The notes: generated by a model from the letters alone, not told the origin. A stretch of DNA of 64,000 bases from an uncultured Alphaproteobacteria bacterium (GCA_943787445.1 CALSML010000016.1:1-64000), one strand, 5' to 3'. Positions 10,081 to 19,191 are shown, numbered from the stretch's first letter. Made by a program: numbers and translations.

Positions 10081-10555
10081 TCAGCTGTCCTTACGCAGCA
10101 CGTTTTCGACAAACAGGTCGATCACCGACGTCCTTGCCCAGTGTGCGTTGCGCCACATCGCGCAAGCCGGTACTTCACCGCATCCAGCGGGACTGGATAC
10201 GCCCTTGCGGCGCGCCACAAGCGCGTGCAGCTCCACGATCATGGCGTCCCGCAGACCGTGAGCGCCCGGCATCCAGCACCATCGTACGCTGGTCCCCGCT
10301 TCGGCGATCTCCAGCTGTGGCCGCCACCGTATAGAGGCCGATACGACGCTGTCTTCGCCGAACAGATGTCACCGTGATCGTATCCAGTTCGCACATAGTG
10401 GTGCTCGGCAACCCCGCCATTGTTCTGTTCCTTGGGCGGATCCGCCGCGTAAGCTGCCGGCATCAGACCGGCAAACTCAAAGGCGTTCGTCAGGACACGA
10501 CCCCGCCAATACGAGCGCCATCAGAATGGCCATGAAGAGCATAAGGCTGCTTCAT
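10081..10555 (-). CDS. FliL-like exported or membrane-anchored protein, multiple frameshifts
   Basis: Not recognisable in any single frame. Piecing frames together gives an N-terminal hydrophobic anchor or signal (MKQPYALFMAILMALVLAG), a short linker ending AAYAADPPKEQ, then VELDTITVTLFGEDSVVSRLY, TVAATLEIAEAGTS, DAMIVELHALVARR and a C-terminus DAVKYRLRDVAQRTLGKDV, VIDLFVENVLRKDS. The alternation resembles the FliL periplasmic domain. It follows fliL directly with AGGTCG before its ATG. At least five indels are needed within 475 bases. Function is inferred only from position and shape; it may aid the flagellar stator or motor. Confidence 0.5.
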
Positions 10556-10569
10556 CGTCGACCTCGCAT

Positions 10570-11154
10570 CTAGCCCGGCAGAACCCGTACATGTCGCGAA
10601 CCAGGACATCGTTCACCGTCGCCGGTCCCCAGGATGCGGTTGTTTCTCTGCCCGGATGCGGTTCTTCAGATAGACCGATCTTGATCGACCCCTCGCCCGG
10701 CCCGCGGATAAGGACGCGACGTCAGCGAACGCGGACATAGGCTTCGCGCAGGCGGGGGATCAGAGATGCCCAGACACGCTTCTCGTCACTCTGATGCTCG
10801 GCGCCCGACCTCCAGCGAGAGGACAACAACGATCTTGTGACGGTGTCCATCTTCGGTCTGAAACGGCACAAACAAGGGATCCAGGTCAATGTAAACGAGA
10901 TCAAGCGGCTCATCAGATTCCGGCTTGGGCTCAGGGACTTCAGCGTGAACGGGCTCGTCCTTGGCCAGAACGAATTTATAGCCTGCACCACCTGCCGCCC
11001 CGATCAGCAAGATCAAAATCAGCAAAATGAGCTTTTTTTTGCCCTTTTTCTTGGGCTTGTCGTCGGAGTTCGGGTCTTTGCCCGCACGCATGGCACGAAT
11101 CGCGGCTTCGCTTTCCTCTCTACTCATATCTCCGGAAGTGCTGGTATCCGCCAT
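10570..11154 (-). CDS. fliL: Flagellar basal body protein FliL, multiple frameshifts
   Basis: FliL is a single-pass inner-membrane protein ringing the flagellar stator. The first 110 residues are intact: a charged cytoplasmic start, basic KPKKKGKKK, the helix LILLILILLIGAAGGAGYKF, a Glu/Pro-rich linker and the FliL fold YIDLDPLFVPFQ, HKIVVVLSLEVG. Beyond about 10810 the frame must be shifted several times to read EKRVWASLIPRLREAYVR, a LYLKNRIRAETNRILG-like stretch and NDVLVRDMYGF, ending at a TAG at 10570. The start overlaps the thiL end by 35 bases. Flagellar genes placed after thiL suggest cotranscription with the riboflavin operon. Confidence 0.75.
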
Positions 11155-12127
11155 TGCCCACCTCAAGCTGATTGCCGGTGTCGTCGCGTATGACGACGCT
11201 TTGACCAGCAGAATTACGTTCGATCATGCGGCCAATTCGCGTGATCGGCACTCCCGAATCCCGCGAAATTGCCTCGATGGCATCGCGCACAGTCTCCGGA
11301 GCGGTAAAGACGATCTCGTAATCATCCCCGCCAGACAGAAGACTAAGGTGCAATGGTTGATTGTCCGTTACCGTTCTTCGTCCAGCCGCCGATAACGGCA
11401 CAGATGAGAATCCAATCTCGGCTCCCAGTACAGACGCTTCGCAGATATGGCCCAGATCAGCGATCAACCCGTCAGACACATCTGCCGCCGCGCTCGCATA
11501 TCCAACCAGTTTCGGCCCGAGAAACACCCGCGGTTGAGGAAGGCAATACCGATCAACCAACGCCATCCGGTCCTGACCTTCGGGAAGTTCCAATGCACCC
11601 TGTTCGACGGCCAATCCCAGGTACGCATCACCGATCGTACCGGTCACATAAACATCATGACCAACGCGTGCGCCGGAACGAATAATTATATTATTTTCCG
11701 TTACTTGCCCGAATATATTAATACTTAACGACAATGGCCCGTCGGTGCGGGTAGTATCCCCACCGAGCAATCCAAGCCCGAACTCCTGCTGGTCATCGGA
11801 AAGACCATTTGCGAAGCCGGACAGCCAGGCTTCATCCGTTTCGGAGGGCAGTTGCAGCGTCAGGGTGTAGGCGAGTGGCACGGCACCCTTGGCCGCGATA
11901 TCCGACAGGTTCACCCGCAATCCACGGCGCGCAATATATTCGGGCGGAGAATGGGTGAAAAAATGGACGCCGGCAACAATGGCATCTGCTGAAACGACCA
12001 GATCAAAGCCGGGTTCGGGACGCAGGACGGCTGCATCATCACGCAACCCAAACGCCCCCGGCATATCGCGGGCCAGCGGTTTGAAAAACCGCGCGATCAG
12101 ATCGAATTCATCAACTGGCTGCGCCAT
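11120..12127 (-). CDS. thiL: Thiamine-monophosphate kinase
   Basis: ThiL phosphorylates thiamine monophosphate to the active diphosphate. The 335-residue protein has the family order: DEFDLIARFFKPLA, the N-terminal DDAAVL metal/ATP motif, VSADAIVAGVHFF, GLLGGDTTRT, VTGTIGDAYLGL, AAADVSDGLIADLGHI and LLSGGDDYEIVFT, ending with GYQHF plus a few residues. The start at 12127 overlaps nusB by 17 bases; longer in-frame sequence upstream is only nusB in another frame. Intact. The nusB-thiL pairing downstream of ribH is conserved in alphaproteobacteria. Confidence 0.95.
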   Translation of the reverse strand: MAQPVDEFDLIARFFKPLARDMPGAFGLRDDAAVLRPEPGFDLVVSADAIVAGVHFFTHSPPEYIARRGLRVNLSDIAAKGAVPLAYTLTLQLPSETDEAWLSGFANGLSDDQQEFGLGLLGGDTTRTDGPLSLSINIFGQVTENNIIIRSGARVGHDVYVTGTIGDAYLGLAVEQGALELPEGQDRMALVDRYCLPQPRVFLGPKLVGYASAAADVSDGLIADLGHICEASVLGAEIGFSSVPLSAAGRRTVTDNQPLHLSLLSGGDDYEIVFTAPETVRDAIEAISRDSGVPITRIGRMIERNSAGQSVVIRDDTGNQLEVGNGGYQHFRRYE

Positions 12128-12647
12128 CTCCGGCCGTGTCTCTCTGCGATGTTTCGTCCTCACGCAGGACGCGGGCGAGCCGGTCAAGAACGGCATTGAC
12201 GAGACCCGGCTCCCGACTGTCGAAAAACGCGTCAGTCAGGTGGACATATTCGCTGATCGTGACCTTGGCGGGGATATCGGAACGTGTCTGCAATTCGAAG
12301 ATTCCGGCCTTCATGATGGCGCGCAACAGAGGCTCAAGGCGCTGGGCCGTCGTGCCGCCATCCAGACATCCATCGAGCGTGGTTTCGATCATCTCGCGCT
12401 CACGCTCGACGCCACCGACCAGATCCGCAAACAATGCCTTGTCCGCCTCCAGCCGCACCTGCGTATCGGTCTCTTCGTCCACCATTTCGGTTCGGTGTTC
12501 GAGAAACTCGGTCACCGTGGCTTCTGCCGTTCCGCCCCGGATATCGATCTGGTAGAGCGCCTGAACCGCCATCAGACGGGCAGCACCGCGCGCCGAAGCA
12601 CCGGAATTTCGGCCCTTGCCCGAATTCAACTCGGTTTGCGCATTCAT
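12111..12647 (-). CDS. nusB: Transcription antitermination factor NusB
   Basis: NusB binds boxA RNA with NusE (S10) to antiterminate rRNA transcription. The 178-residue protein has the all-helical NusB fold: RGAARLMAVQALYQIDIRGG at the start, LEPLLRAIMKAGIFELQTRSDIPAKVTISEYVHLTDAFFD, and GLVNAVLDRLARVLRED near the end. It begins with a short variable N-terminus. The ribH stop and the nusB start share one base (TGATG), so translation is coupled. ribH-nusB is a widespread gene pair. Confidence 0.95.
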   Translation of the reverse strand: MNAQTELNSGKGRNSGASARGAARLMAVQALYQIDIRGGTAEATVTEFLEHRTEMVDEETDTQVRLEADKALFADLVGGVEREREMIETTLDGCLDGGTTAQRLEPLLRAIMKAGIFELQTRSDIPAKVTISEYVHLTDAFFDSREPGLVNAVLDRLARVLREDETSQRDTAGDGAAS

Positions 12648-13111
12648 CAGCGTGGGAACATTCGGAATTGGCGCTTGAACTCGACCATTCTCAGGCAGGC
12701 ATTGGCTGCGTCAGCGCCCTTGTTGCCGCGATCCACTGCGGCACGGGCCATGGCCTGATCCATGTTTTCGGTCGTCAGGATACCAAACCCAAGGGCGAGA
12801 CAATGACGGGTCGAGAGTTCCTGCAGACCACGCGCGGCTTCACCGCACACATAGTCGTAATGGGTGGTTTCACCGCGAATTACACAACCAAGCGCAATAT
12901 AGCCGTCGAACCGGCGGCGCCCGCCAGAAAACTCGGGGGATCGCATGGCAATAGCAATCGCAGCAGGAATCTCGAAGGCACCGGGAATTTCGTAGAGCTC
13001 ATGGGTGGCCCCGGCTTCTTCCAGAACGCCGAGCGTCCCGGCGAGAAGCGCACTGGCAACCTCTTCGTAGTAACGCGAGAGCGCTATCATGATGTGCGGT
13101 TGATCGGACAT
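12647..13111 (-). CDS. ribH: 6,7-dimethyl-8-ribityllumazine synthase
   Basis: RibH condenses the pyrimidinedione with the RibB product to form lumazine, the penultimate step to riboflavin. The 154-residue protein shows the family elements: IALSRYYEEVASALLAG with an aromatic residue for ring stacking, YEIPGAFEIPAA, ALGCVIRGETTHYDYVC with the catalytic His, and FGILTTENMDQAMARA. Start is at 13111, where homology begins; the in-frame extension to 13282 lies inside ribBX in another frame. The gap from ribBX is 10 bases. Confidence 0.95.
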   Translation of the reverse strand: MSDQPHIMIALSRYYEEVASALLAGTLGVLEEAGATHELYEIPGAFEIPAAIAIAMRSPEFSGGRRRFDGYIALGCVIRGETTHYDYVCGEAARGLQELSTRHCLALGFGILTTENMDQAMARAAVDRGNKGADAANACLRMVEFKRQFRMFPR

Positions 13112-13121
13112 ATGCGCCTCC

Positions 13122-14255
13122 TTAGGCCTTGTCTGCCAATGGTACTGACCGGGTTTCCACCAAACGCAGACCAAATCCTTCCAGACCCACAATAGAACGC
13201 CGGGAATTCGACAACAGGATGATATCGCGAACCCCGAGGTCCGCCAAAATCTGCGCGCCAACACCGTAGTCGCGCAGTTCATTCACCGGACTGCCCGGTG
13301 CTGACTTCACCCGTTTGATCCTTTCCGACAAGGCATTGGGCGAGGTATCGCGAATCAGCACGACCACGCCCTTCCCGGCTTCTCCGATCAGTTCCATCGA
13401 ACGCTGCAGAACCCCGGCATCAGGCGCATCAAGGCTGCCCAAAGCATCGGTCCCGATACTGAAAGCATGCATCCGGACCAGTACCGGCTCGTCAGGGTCA
13501 ATTTCGCCCTTAACGATCGCGACATGCTCGGCGTATTCAACCGTGTTGTGATAAATGTGCCAGTTGAACTCGCCACCATATTGCGAGTTGAACTTGTGCT
13601 CCATGAGCCGTTCGACAATCCGGTCATTGCGACGGCGATAGGCAATCAGATCGGCGATCGCGCCAATCTTCAGGCCGTGAAACTGCGCAAATCCGATTAG
13701 ATCGGGCAACCGGGACATGGTCCCATCTTCGTTCATGATTTCGCAGATAACTGCCGAAGGGTTCAGTCCCGCGAGACGTGCAATATCAACACCGGCTTCC
13801 GTGTGCCCCGCGCGGACAAGAACGCCGCCATCTCGCGCTGCCAGCGGGAAGATGTGCCCCGGGGTCACGATATCGGCCTCCGTGGAACGCGGATCAATTG
13901 CGACGGTAATGGTGCGGGCACGATCCGGTGCGGAAATGCCGGTGGTCACACCCTCCGCAGCTTCAATCGACACGGTGAAATTGGTTGCCAGCCGCTGGCC
14001 ATGGGTCTGCGGCATCATCGGCAGCCCCAGCTGTTTGGTGCGCTCACGGGTCAGGGTCAGACAGATCAGGCCCCGTCCATGGGTCGCCATGAAATTCACA
14101 GCATCGGGCGTTGCCATTTGTGCCGGAATGACGAGGTCCCCCTCGTTCTCGCGATCCTCATCATCGATCAGGATGAACATCTTGCCGTTGCGGGCATCTT
14201 CGATGATGTCCTCAATCGGTGAGAGAATCTGCTCATCTCCCACGGTTTGTTCCAT
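13122..14255 (-). CDS. ribB: 3,4-dihydroxy-2-butanone 4-phosphate synthase with degenerate GTP cyclohydrolase II domain (RibBX type)
   Basis: The N-terminal half (about 10-205) is an intact RibB: FILIDDEDRENEGDLVIPA, MATHGRGLICL, DRARTI, TPGHIFPLAARDGGVLVRAGHTEA. It makes the four-carbon unit of riboflavin from ribulose 5-phosphate. The C-terminal half (about 212-377) follows the outline of GTP cyclohydrolase II but lacks the three zinc Cys: where active RibA has the RCDCG stretch, this protein reads LGSLDAPDAG. It is therefore probably inactive as a cyclohydrolase, as known for RibBX proteins. A separate RibA must be elsewhere. Intact frame, 377 residues. Confidence 0.9.
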   Translation of the reverse strand: MEQTVGDEQILSPIEDIIEDARNGKMFILIDDEDRENEGDLVIPAQMATPDAVNFMATHGRGLICLTLTRERTKQLGLPMMPQTHGQRLATNFTVSIEAAEGVTTGISAPDRARTITVAIDPRSTEADIVTPGHIFPLAARDGGVLVRAGHTEAGVDIARLAGLNPSAVICEIMNEDGTMSRLPDLIGFAQFHGLKIGAIADLIAYRRRNDRIVERLMEHKFNSQYGGEFNWHIYHNTVEYAEHVAIVKGEIDPDEPVLVRMHAFSIGTDALGSLDAPDAGVLQRSMELIGEAGKGVVVLIRDTSPNALSERIKRVKSAPGSPVNELRDYGVGAQILADLGVRDIILLSNSRRSIVGLEGFGLRLVETRSVPLADKA

Positions 14256-14303
14256 GTCCTGCTTGGACGAGGGTGCCAGTTGTTTCGGTTTTATCAGCCA
14301 CGA

Positions 14304-14894
14304 TCAATCACGCTCCAGCAACCGGGCGACATAACGCGCGATCACATCAACTTCCAGATTTATCCTTGCACCCGACGTCAGGTCGGCAAAGGACGTATGA
14401 TCCCAAGTATGGGGAATTATGTTCACGCCGAACACCCGGTCGGCCACTTCATTCACAGTTAAAGAGACACCATCAACCGTGATCGAGCCTTTTGAGGCCA
14501 CGTAATGCTTCAAACTGTCCGGCACTTCGATATCGACCCGATGATTCTCACCCTCGCGCTCCAGACGCACCACCGTGCCAACGGCGTCAACATGACCGAG
14601 AACCAGATGTCCTCCCAATTCGTCGGCAGCCTTCAGAGCGCGTTCGAGATTGATCTTGCTGTTGACGACCCAAGTGCCAATGGTCGTTTTGTCCAAGGTC
14701 TCGCCGGACACATCTACAGCAAAATGCCCCGGGGTGGTTTCCACCGCTGTCAGACATGCGCCATTGCAGGCTATCGACGCACCCAGAACGATTTCAGACG
14801 TGTCATATGACGTCGCAATCGTCAGGCGCCGACCAACCTCAAGCTGATCAATCCGGGCCACACGCCCGACATCTGTGACAATTCCTGTAAACAT
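14304..14894 (-). CDS. ribE: Riboflavin synthase alpha chain
   Basis: Catalyses the dismutation of two lumazine molecules to riboflavin. The 196-residue protein consists of two homologous lumazine-binding barrels, each with its signature: MFTGIVTDVGRV plus GASIACNGACLTAV, and LVLGHVDAVGTV plus KGSITVDGVSLTVNEV. The C-terminal helix is present. It is placed between ribD and ribBX with gaps of 9 and 48 bases, in one operon for the pathway. The start at 14894 matches the canonical MFTGI start. Confidence 0.96.
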   Translation of the reverse strand: MFTGIVTDVGRVARIDQLEVGRRLTIATSYDTSEIVLGASIACNGACLTAVETTPGHFAVDVSGETLDKTTIGTWVVNSKINLERALKAADELGGHLVLGHVDAVGTVVRLEREGENHRVDIEVPDSLKHYVASKGSITVDGVSLTVNEVADRVFGVNIIPHTWDHTSFADLTSGARINLEVDVIARYVARLLERD

Positions 14895-14903
14895 GCCGCT
14901 TCG

Positions 14904-16028
14904 TTACGGCACTCGAACGAAAATATCCAGCATGTCGTCACCCACTGGCCTGCGTTCAACCGACCGGAACGCCGGCATATCGGACATATCGCCGACCCCC
15001 AGATCCCCAAAGGGCGGCACTCCGTCACCGCCAATCAACGACGGTGCACGAAACCACAACAACTGATCGACAAGTCCGGCACGTAAGAGCGAGGTCGATA
15101 CCTGCGCACCGCCCTCGACCATCAGGCGGGTGATGCCTTCCGCACCAAGCGCACTCAGTGCGGCTTTCGGGTCGACCCGCCCATCGGTCTTCGCAACGGT
15201 CAGCACGCGCACGCCCGCATCCTCCAGTCTCGCCTTGCGGTCGGCATCCGCCCCATCGCAGGCGACAATCCAGGTCGGGATGTCTTGCGCTGTGGACACG
15301 AGCTGCGCCTCGATCGGCACGCCAAGCCGGGAATCAAAGACGACCCGCAGCGGCGATCTGTCGCTCATACCCGGCAGGCGACAGGTTAGGCTGGGATTGT
15401 CTGCTGCAACGGTTCCGGCTCCGACGGCAATCGCATCATGGGTGGCCCGCATCAGGTGAGCATGGGCCCGAGCCGCATCTCCGGTGATCCACTGGGAGGC
15501 CCCGGTCCGGGTCGCAATGCGTCCGTCCGAAGTCGTCGCGGTCTTGAGCGACACAAGCGGGCGTCCGGCACGCACGCGAATTAGAAAACCTGCATTGATG
15601 GTTTCGGCTTCGCCCAGACACAAATCGGTTTCCACCTGAATACCGGCTTCACGCAGATGCGAGACCCCTGTTCCCGAGACCCGTGCATCAGGATCCTCAC
15701 AAGCAACAATCACCCGCGCCACACGTGCGGCACGCAACGCCTCGGCGCAAGGTGGTGTCTGCCCTGTGTGACTGCAGGGTTCGAGAGTGACATAGACATG
15801 CGCGCCAATAATCGCATCGGTCCCAAATCGGGCCCGAGCCTGATCGAGCGCGACAGTCTCTGCATGAGGACGCCCTCCAGGCTGGGTCCAGCCCCGTCCA
15901 AGGACATGACCACCCTGCTCAGGGGCAGCGACAATCACGCAACCGACTGCCGGATTGGGCCAAACATTGCCCAACCCACGCTGCGCCAACCGCAGCGCCG
16001 TCGTCATAAAGTTGCGATCGCGAATCAT
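14904..16028 (-). CDS. ribD: Bifunctional riboflavin deaminase/reductase
   Basis: Performs the second and third steps of riboflavin synthesis. The deaminase domain (1-145) has the zinc motif GGRPHAETVAL and PCSHTGQTPPCAEAL; the reductase domain (about 146-374) has SLKTATTSDGRIATRTGASQWITG, the DAIAVGAGTVAADNPSLTCR stretch, and MVEGGAQV near the NADPH site. At 374 residues it is the usual size. It begins 33 bases after nrdR ends; the nrdR-ribD-ribE order is common in proteobacteria. Confidence 0.95.
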   Translation of the reverse strand: MIRDRNFMTTALRLAQRGLGNVWPNPAVGCVIVAAPEQGGHVLGRGWTQPGGRPHAETVALDQARARFGTDAIIGAHVYVTLEPCSHTGQTPPCAEALRAARVARVIVACEDPDARVSGTGVSHLREAGIQVETDLCLGEAETINAGFLIRVRAGRPLVSLKTATTSDGRIATRTGASQWITGDAARAHAHLMRATHDAIAVGAGTVAADNPSLTCRLPGMSDRSPLRVVFDSRLGVPIEAQLVSTAQDIPTWIVACDGADADRKARLEDAGVRVLTVAKTDGRVDPKAALSALGAEGITRLMVEGGAQVSTSLLRAGLVDQLLWFRAPSLIGGDGVPPFGDLGVGDMSDMPAFRSVERRPVGDDMLDIFVRVP

Positions 16029-16061
16029 CAGGACACAGGGCCGGGCGAACGCCGGTCCCGA

Positions 16062-16541
16062 TCAATCGTCTTTGATGGGCTCGCCGTCCTTGGAAAGTCG
16101 TTCATTGCCAATGAAGTCTTCAAAGTCGCGGACCTCTCGGAAGTTCTTGTAGACAGATGCAAATCGCACATAGGCGATGGCGTCCAGGTTCATCAGCGCA
16201 TCCATCACAGCCTCACCGATGGCATCAGATGAAATATCGGTTTCGCCGGACGATTCCAGACGCCGGACAATGCCACTGATCACACGATCTGTCCGATCCG
16301 GATCAACCGGGCGCTTGCGCAGGGATATCCGCATCGACGCTTCAAGCTTGTCCCGGTCAAAGGGCACCCGCTGGCCATTTTTCTTGACCACCATGAGATC
16401 ACGCAGATGAACCCGCTCGAACGTGGTCCAGCGCGCACCGCAATCGGGACACGCGCGACGGCGACGGATCGCCGTGTTGTCCTCGGTCGGCCGCGAATCT
16501 TTGACATGCGTATCGTCATGTCCACAGAACGGACAGCGCAT
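16062..16541 (-). CDS. nrdR: Transcriptional repressor NrdR
   Basis: NrdR represses ribonucleotide reductase genes when bound to ATP/dATP. The N-terminal zinc ribbon uses Cys3, Cys6, Cys31 and Cys34 ([19 protein letters not shown]). The ATP-cone follows with [20 protein letters not shown] and ends near [13 protein letters not shown]. At 159 residues it is full length. It follows glyA and precedes ribD. A candidate target, the B12-dependent reductase nrdJ, is in this window at 55.9 kb. Confidence 0.96.
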   Translation of the reverse strand: MRCPFCGHDDTHVKDSRPTEDNTAIRRRRACPDCGARWTTFERVHLRDLMVVKKNGQRVPFDRDKLEASMRISLRKRPVDPDRTDRVISGIVRRLESSGETDISSDAIGEAVMDALMNLDAIAYVRFASVYKNFREVRDFEDFIGNERLSKDGEPIKDD

Positions 16542-16586
16542 CAGTTAATCTCCCCCGAATTCGCAGTCTTGTCGTTGTTCCAGCCG

Positions 16587-17900
16587 TCAGGACACATTGT
16601 AGATCGGGAACCGTGAGCACAGTTCCTCAACCCTGCGGCGTACCGAGGCTTCGACCTGCGCATCACCTTCCGGATTCGCTGCCAGACCGTCGAGCACTTC
16701 GACAATCAGCTCACCAACGAGCCGGAATTCATCGGTGCCGAAACCACGGGTCGTGGCTGCCGGACTTCCTAGACGGACCCCGGATGTCACCATCGGCTTT
16801 TCCGGGTCGAACGGAATACCGTTCTTGTTACAGGTCAGGCCCGCGCGCTCGAGCGCATCCTCCGTAATATTTCCGGTCAGCGATTTGGGACGCAGATCGA
16901 CCAGCATCAAATGCGTGTCCGTGCCATCGGATACGATATCCAGCCCACCGGCGGACAATGTCGCGGCCAGTGCCTGAGCGTTGTCGACGACATTCTGCGC
17001 ATAGACCTTGAATGGAGGCTGCAGCGCCTCGCCAAAGGCCACGGCCTTGGCAGCGATCACATGCATCAGCGGACCGCCCTGCAAACCGGGGAACACAGCC
17101 GAATTGATATTCTTTCCCAGATCCTCGTCATTGGAGAGGATCATGCCGCCCCGCGCACCGCGCAGGGTCTTGTGGGTGGTGGTGGTGACAACATGTGCAT
17201 GCGGCAACGGACTGGGATACACCCCGCCAGCGACCAGACCCGCGAAATGCGCCATGTCGACCATCAGAAACGCGCCGACAGAATCCGCGATTTCACGGAA
17301 CCGGGCGAAATCGATGACCCGCGGATAGGCCGAACCGCCCGCAATGATCAATGTCGGCTTGTGCTCGTCAGCCAGACGCGCCACTTCGTCCATATCGATC
17401 CGCGCGTCGTCCTTGCGAACCCCGAACTGAACAGCGTTGAACCATTTTCCCGACAGGTTCGGCGCGGCTCCATGGGTCAGGTGACCGCCCGCAGCCAGAG
17501 ACATGCCCAGAACCGTGTCGCCCGGCTTGCAGAGCGCCATGAAGACAGCCTGATTGGCCTGAGCACCCGAATGGGGCTGCACATTGGCAAATGAACACTC
17601 AAAGAGTTGTTTCGCCCGATCGATCGCTAGGGTTTCAGCCACATCAACAAATTCACAACCACCGTAATATCGGCGTCCAGGGTATCCCTCGGCGTACTTG
17701 TTGGTCAGAACGGTGCCCATCGCCTCGATTACCGCGCGCGAGACAATATTCTCCGACGCAATCAACTCAACCTGATTCTGCTGACGGCCGAACTCCTGTG
17801 TGATCGACGCGAAAATTTCCGGATCGGCTTCCGCCAGACCGCGCCCAAAAAAGGCATTGTCGTTGTTTTCGGCGCTCACCGCCTCGATTGTCATCGACAT
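16587..17900 (-). CDS. glyA: Serine hydroxymethyltransferase
   Basis: PLP enzyme interconverting serine and glycine with tetrahydrofolate, the main source of one-carbon units. The 437-residue protein carries IELIASEN-like [41 protein letters not shown] and the PLP-lysine motif [14 protein letters not shown] (Lys244). The C-terminal small domain includes [17 protein letters not shown]. It lies 54 bases after rpiB and 45 bases before nrdR, the usual alphaproteobacterial order. Confidence 0.97.
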   Translation of the reverse strand: MSMTIEAVSAENNDNAFFGRGLAEADPEIFASITQEFGRQQNQVELIASENIVSRAVIEAMGTVLTNKYAEGYPGRRYYGGCEFVDVAETLAIDRAKQLFECSFANVQPHSGAQANQAVFMALCKPGDTVLGMSLAAGGHLTHGAAPNLSGKWFNAVQFGVRKDDARIDMDEVARLADEHKPTLIIAGGSAYPRVIDFARFREIADSVGAFLMVDMAHFAGLVAGGVYPSPLPHAHVVTTTTHKTLRGARGGMILSNDEDLGKNINSAVFPGLQGGPLMHVIAAKAVAFGEALQPPFKVYAQNVVDNAQALAATLSAGGLDIVSDGTDTHLMLVDLRPKSLTGNITEDALERAGLTCNKNGIPFDPEKPMVTSGVRLGSPAATTRGFGTDEFRLVGELIVEVLDGLAANPEGDAQVEASVRRRVEELCSRFPIYNVS

Positions 17901-17954
17901 TTACGTCCTCGTTCCTTGATTTCGTTCGCATACCCGCTTGGATCGGCTATGGCG

Positions 17955-18392
17955 CTATCCCAGTTTTTCAATTCGTCGCACATGGCGCTCACCACCACTA
18001 AATGCGGTTGTAACAAATGCATCGAGGCAATCCAGTGCCACTTCCGTCCCGATCATCCGAATGCCAAGCGCCATCACATTGGCGTCGTTGTGTTCACGCG
18101 CCAGTCGGGCTGATGTCGCGTCATGGCAAACCGCGCATCGGATGCCGGCAATTCGGTTGGCCGCAATGGAGATGCCGATCCCGGTGCCACAAATGACAAT
18201 GCCGCGCTCTGCCTTCCCCGAAACCACGGCTTCCCCCACCGCACGCCCGAAATCCGGATAGTCAACGGACTCCTCGCCATGGGTCCCCAGATCGAGCACC
18301 GTGAATCCGCGCTGTTCCAGCTCGGCCTTGAGCACTTCTTTCAGAGGTGGTCCGGCGTGGTCCGAACCAATCGCAATCGTCCCTTCGCTCAT
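17955..18392 (-). CDS. rpiB: Ribose-5-phosphate isomerase B
   Basis: Interconverts ribose 5-phosphate and ribulose 5-phosphate, the latter being the RibB substrate made two genes away. The 145-residue LacAB/RpiB fold is complete: IAIGSDHAGPPLKE, LGTHGEESVDYPDFG, the catalytic Cys in GIVICGTGIGISIAANR, and HNDANVMALG. It is first in the minus-strand run that continues through glyA, nrdR and the rib genes. Confidence 0.95.
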   Translation of the reverse strand: MSEGTIAIGSDHAGPPLKEVLKAELEQRGFTVLDLGTHGEESVDYPDFGRAVGEAVVSGKAERGIVICGTGIGISIAANRIAGIRCAVCHDATSARLAREHNDANVMALGIRMIGTEVALDCLDAFVTTAFSGGERHVRRIEKLG

Positions 18393-18747
18393 GCATCAAG
18401 TCCATTTGAATGTGGCAGACACAGAAATAACTGCCAACATTCAAGTTACCACATCTCGTGACCACCTGCCAGAGGAACACAAGCTATCGCGTCTATTTGT
18501 GTGGAAAACATTTCAGTTCGTTTTGCGGCACCGTACAATTTCTACATCAATTCGATCATGCATCGATGCAGAATTGATCGATTCAAACGGTCTTGCCCAT
18601 TGAGCCATTCCTGCCGTTAAGACCACCTCTACTTGAGTATGAATAAAACTACTGACGATTACTCAAATACCAAGTTGACTGTTCTGGACTGGCCATGCGA
18701 TCCTCTATTTTTCAAATCGCGACAAAACAGAGATCGGGACATCATAA
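18393..18747. other. Divergent intergenic region rpiB / mucR
   Basis: About 355 bases, more AT-rich than the flanking genes, separate the divergently transcribed rpiB and mucR. It must hold the promoters for both the rpiB-glyA-rib series and mucR. MucR-type proteins bind AT-rich DNA and often their own promoter, so self-binding here is likely but not shown. I see no RNA gene or ORF of note. Confidence 0.6.
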
Positions 18748-19164
18748 ATGCAGGACACCAACACTGATTCCCTCTCGCGCGATGCCCTCCTTCAAATGAC
18801 GACAAAGGTCGTCTCGGCTTATGTGGGCAACAACACAATTTCGGATGTGCAGATTTCCGATGTGATTGAATCGGTGTACGGAAGTCTCGAGGGTCTGGGC
18901 AACGGCACCGGCGCACATCAGACCAAGCAAAAGCCTGCGGTTCCGATCAAACGTTCGATCACGCCCGACCACATCATCTGCCTAGAAGACGGCAAGAAGC
19001 TGAAGATGCTCAAGCGCTACCTGCGCACCACCCACGGGATGAGCCCGGACGAGTATCGTGCAAAATGGGGTCTGGCAGCCGACTACCCGATGGTCGCGCC
19101 CAACTACGCCAAGAAACGTTCGGCCTTTGCCAAGGAAATCGGATTGGGCAAGCGCAAGGCCTGA
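18748..19164 (+). CDS. mucR: MucR/Ros-family transcriptional regulator, zinc-less type
   Basis: An H-NS-like global regulator of alphaproteobacteria. The 138-residue protein has an N-terminal oligomerisation part (LSRDALLQMTTKVVSAYVGNN) and the C-terminal Ros domain ending in DEYRAKWGLAADYPMVAPNYA. In Ros the zinc site is Cys-x2-Cys-x9-His; here the second Cys is Asp (ICLEDGKKLK) and the first His is Tyr (KRYLRTTH), as in the known zinc-independent MucR paralogues. The basic stretch and NYAKKRS tail should bind AT-rich DNA. Monocistronic. Confidence 0.93.
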   Translation: MQDTNTDSLSRDALLQMTTKVVSAYVGNNTISDVQISDVIESVYGSLEGLGNGTGAHQTKQKPAVPIKRSITPDHIICLEDGKKLKMLKRYLRTTHGMSPDEYRAKWGLAADYPMVAPNYAKKRSAFAKEIGLGKRKA

Positions 19165-19169
19165 ACGGA

Positions 19170-19189
19170 CTCGGGACATTGTTCCCGAG
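19170..19189. terminator. Stem-loop between mucR and the DUF6898 gene
   Basis: CTCGGGA at 19170-19176 pairs with TCCCGAG at 19183-19189 around a six-base loop, five bases after the mucR stop. There is no T-tract, so it may be only an mRNA 3' end stabiliser or a weak terminator. Confidence 0.4.
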
Positions 19190-19191
19190 CG

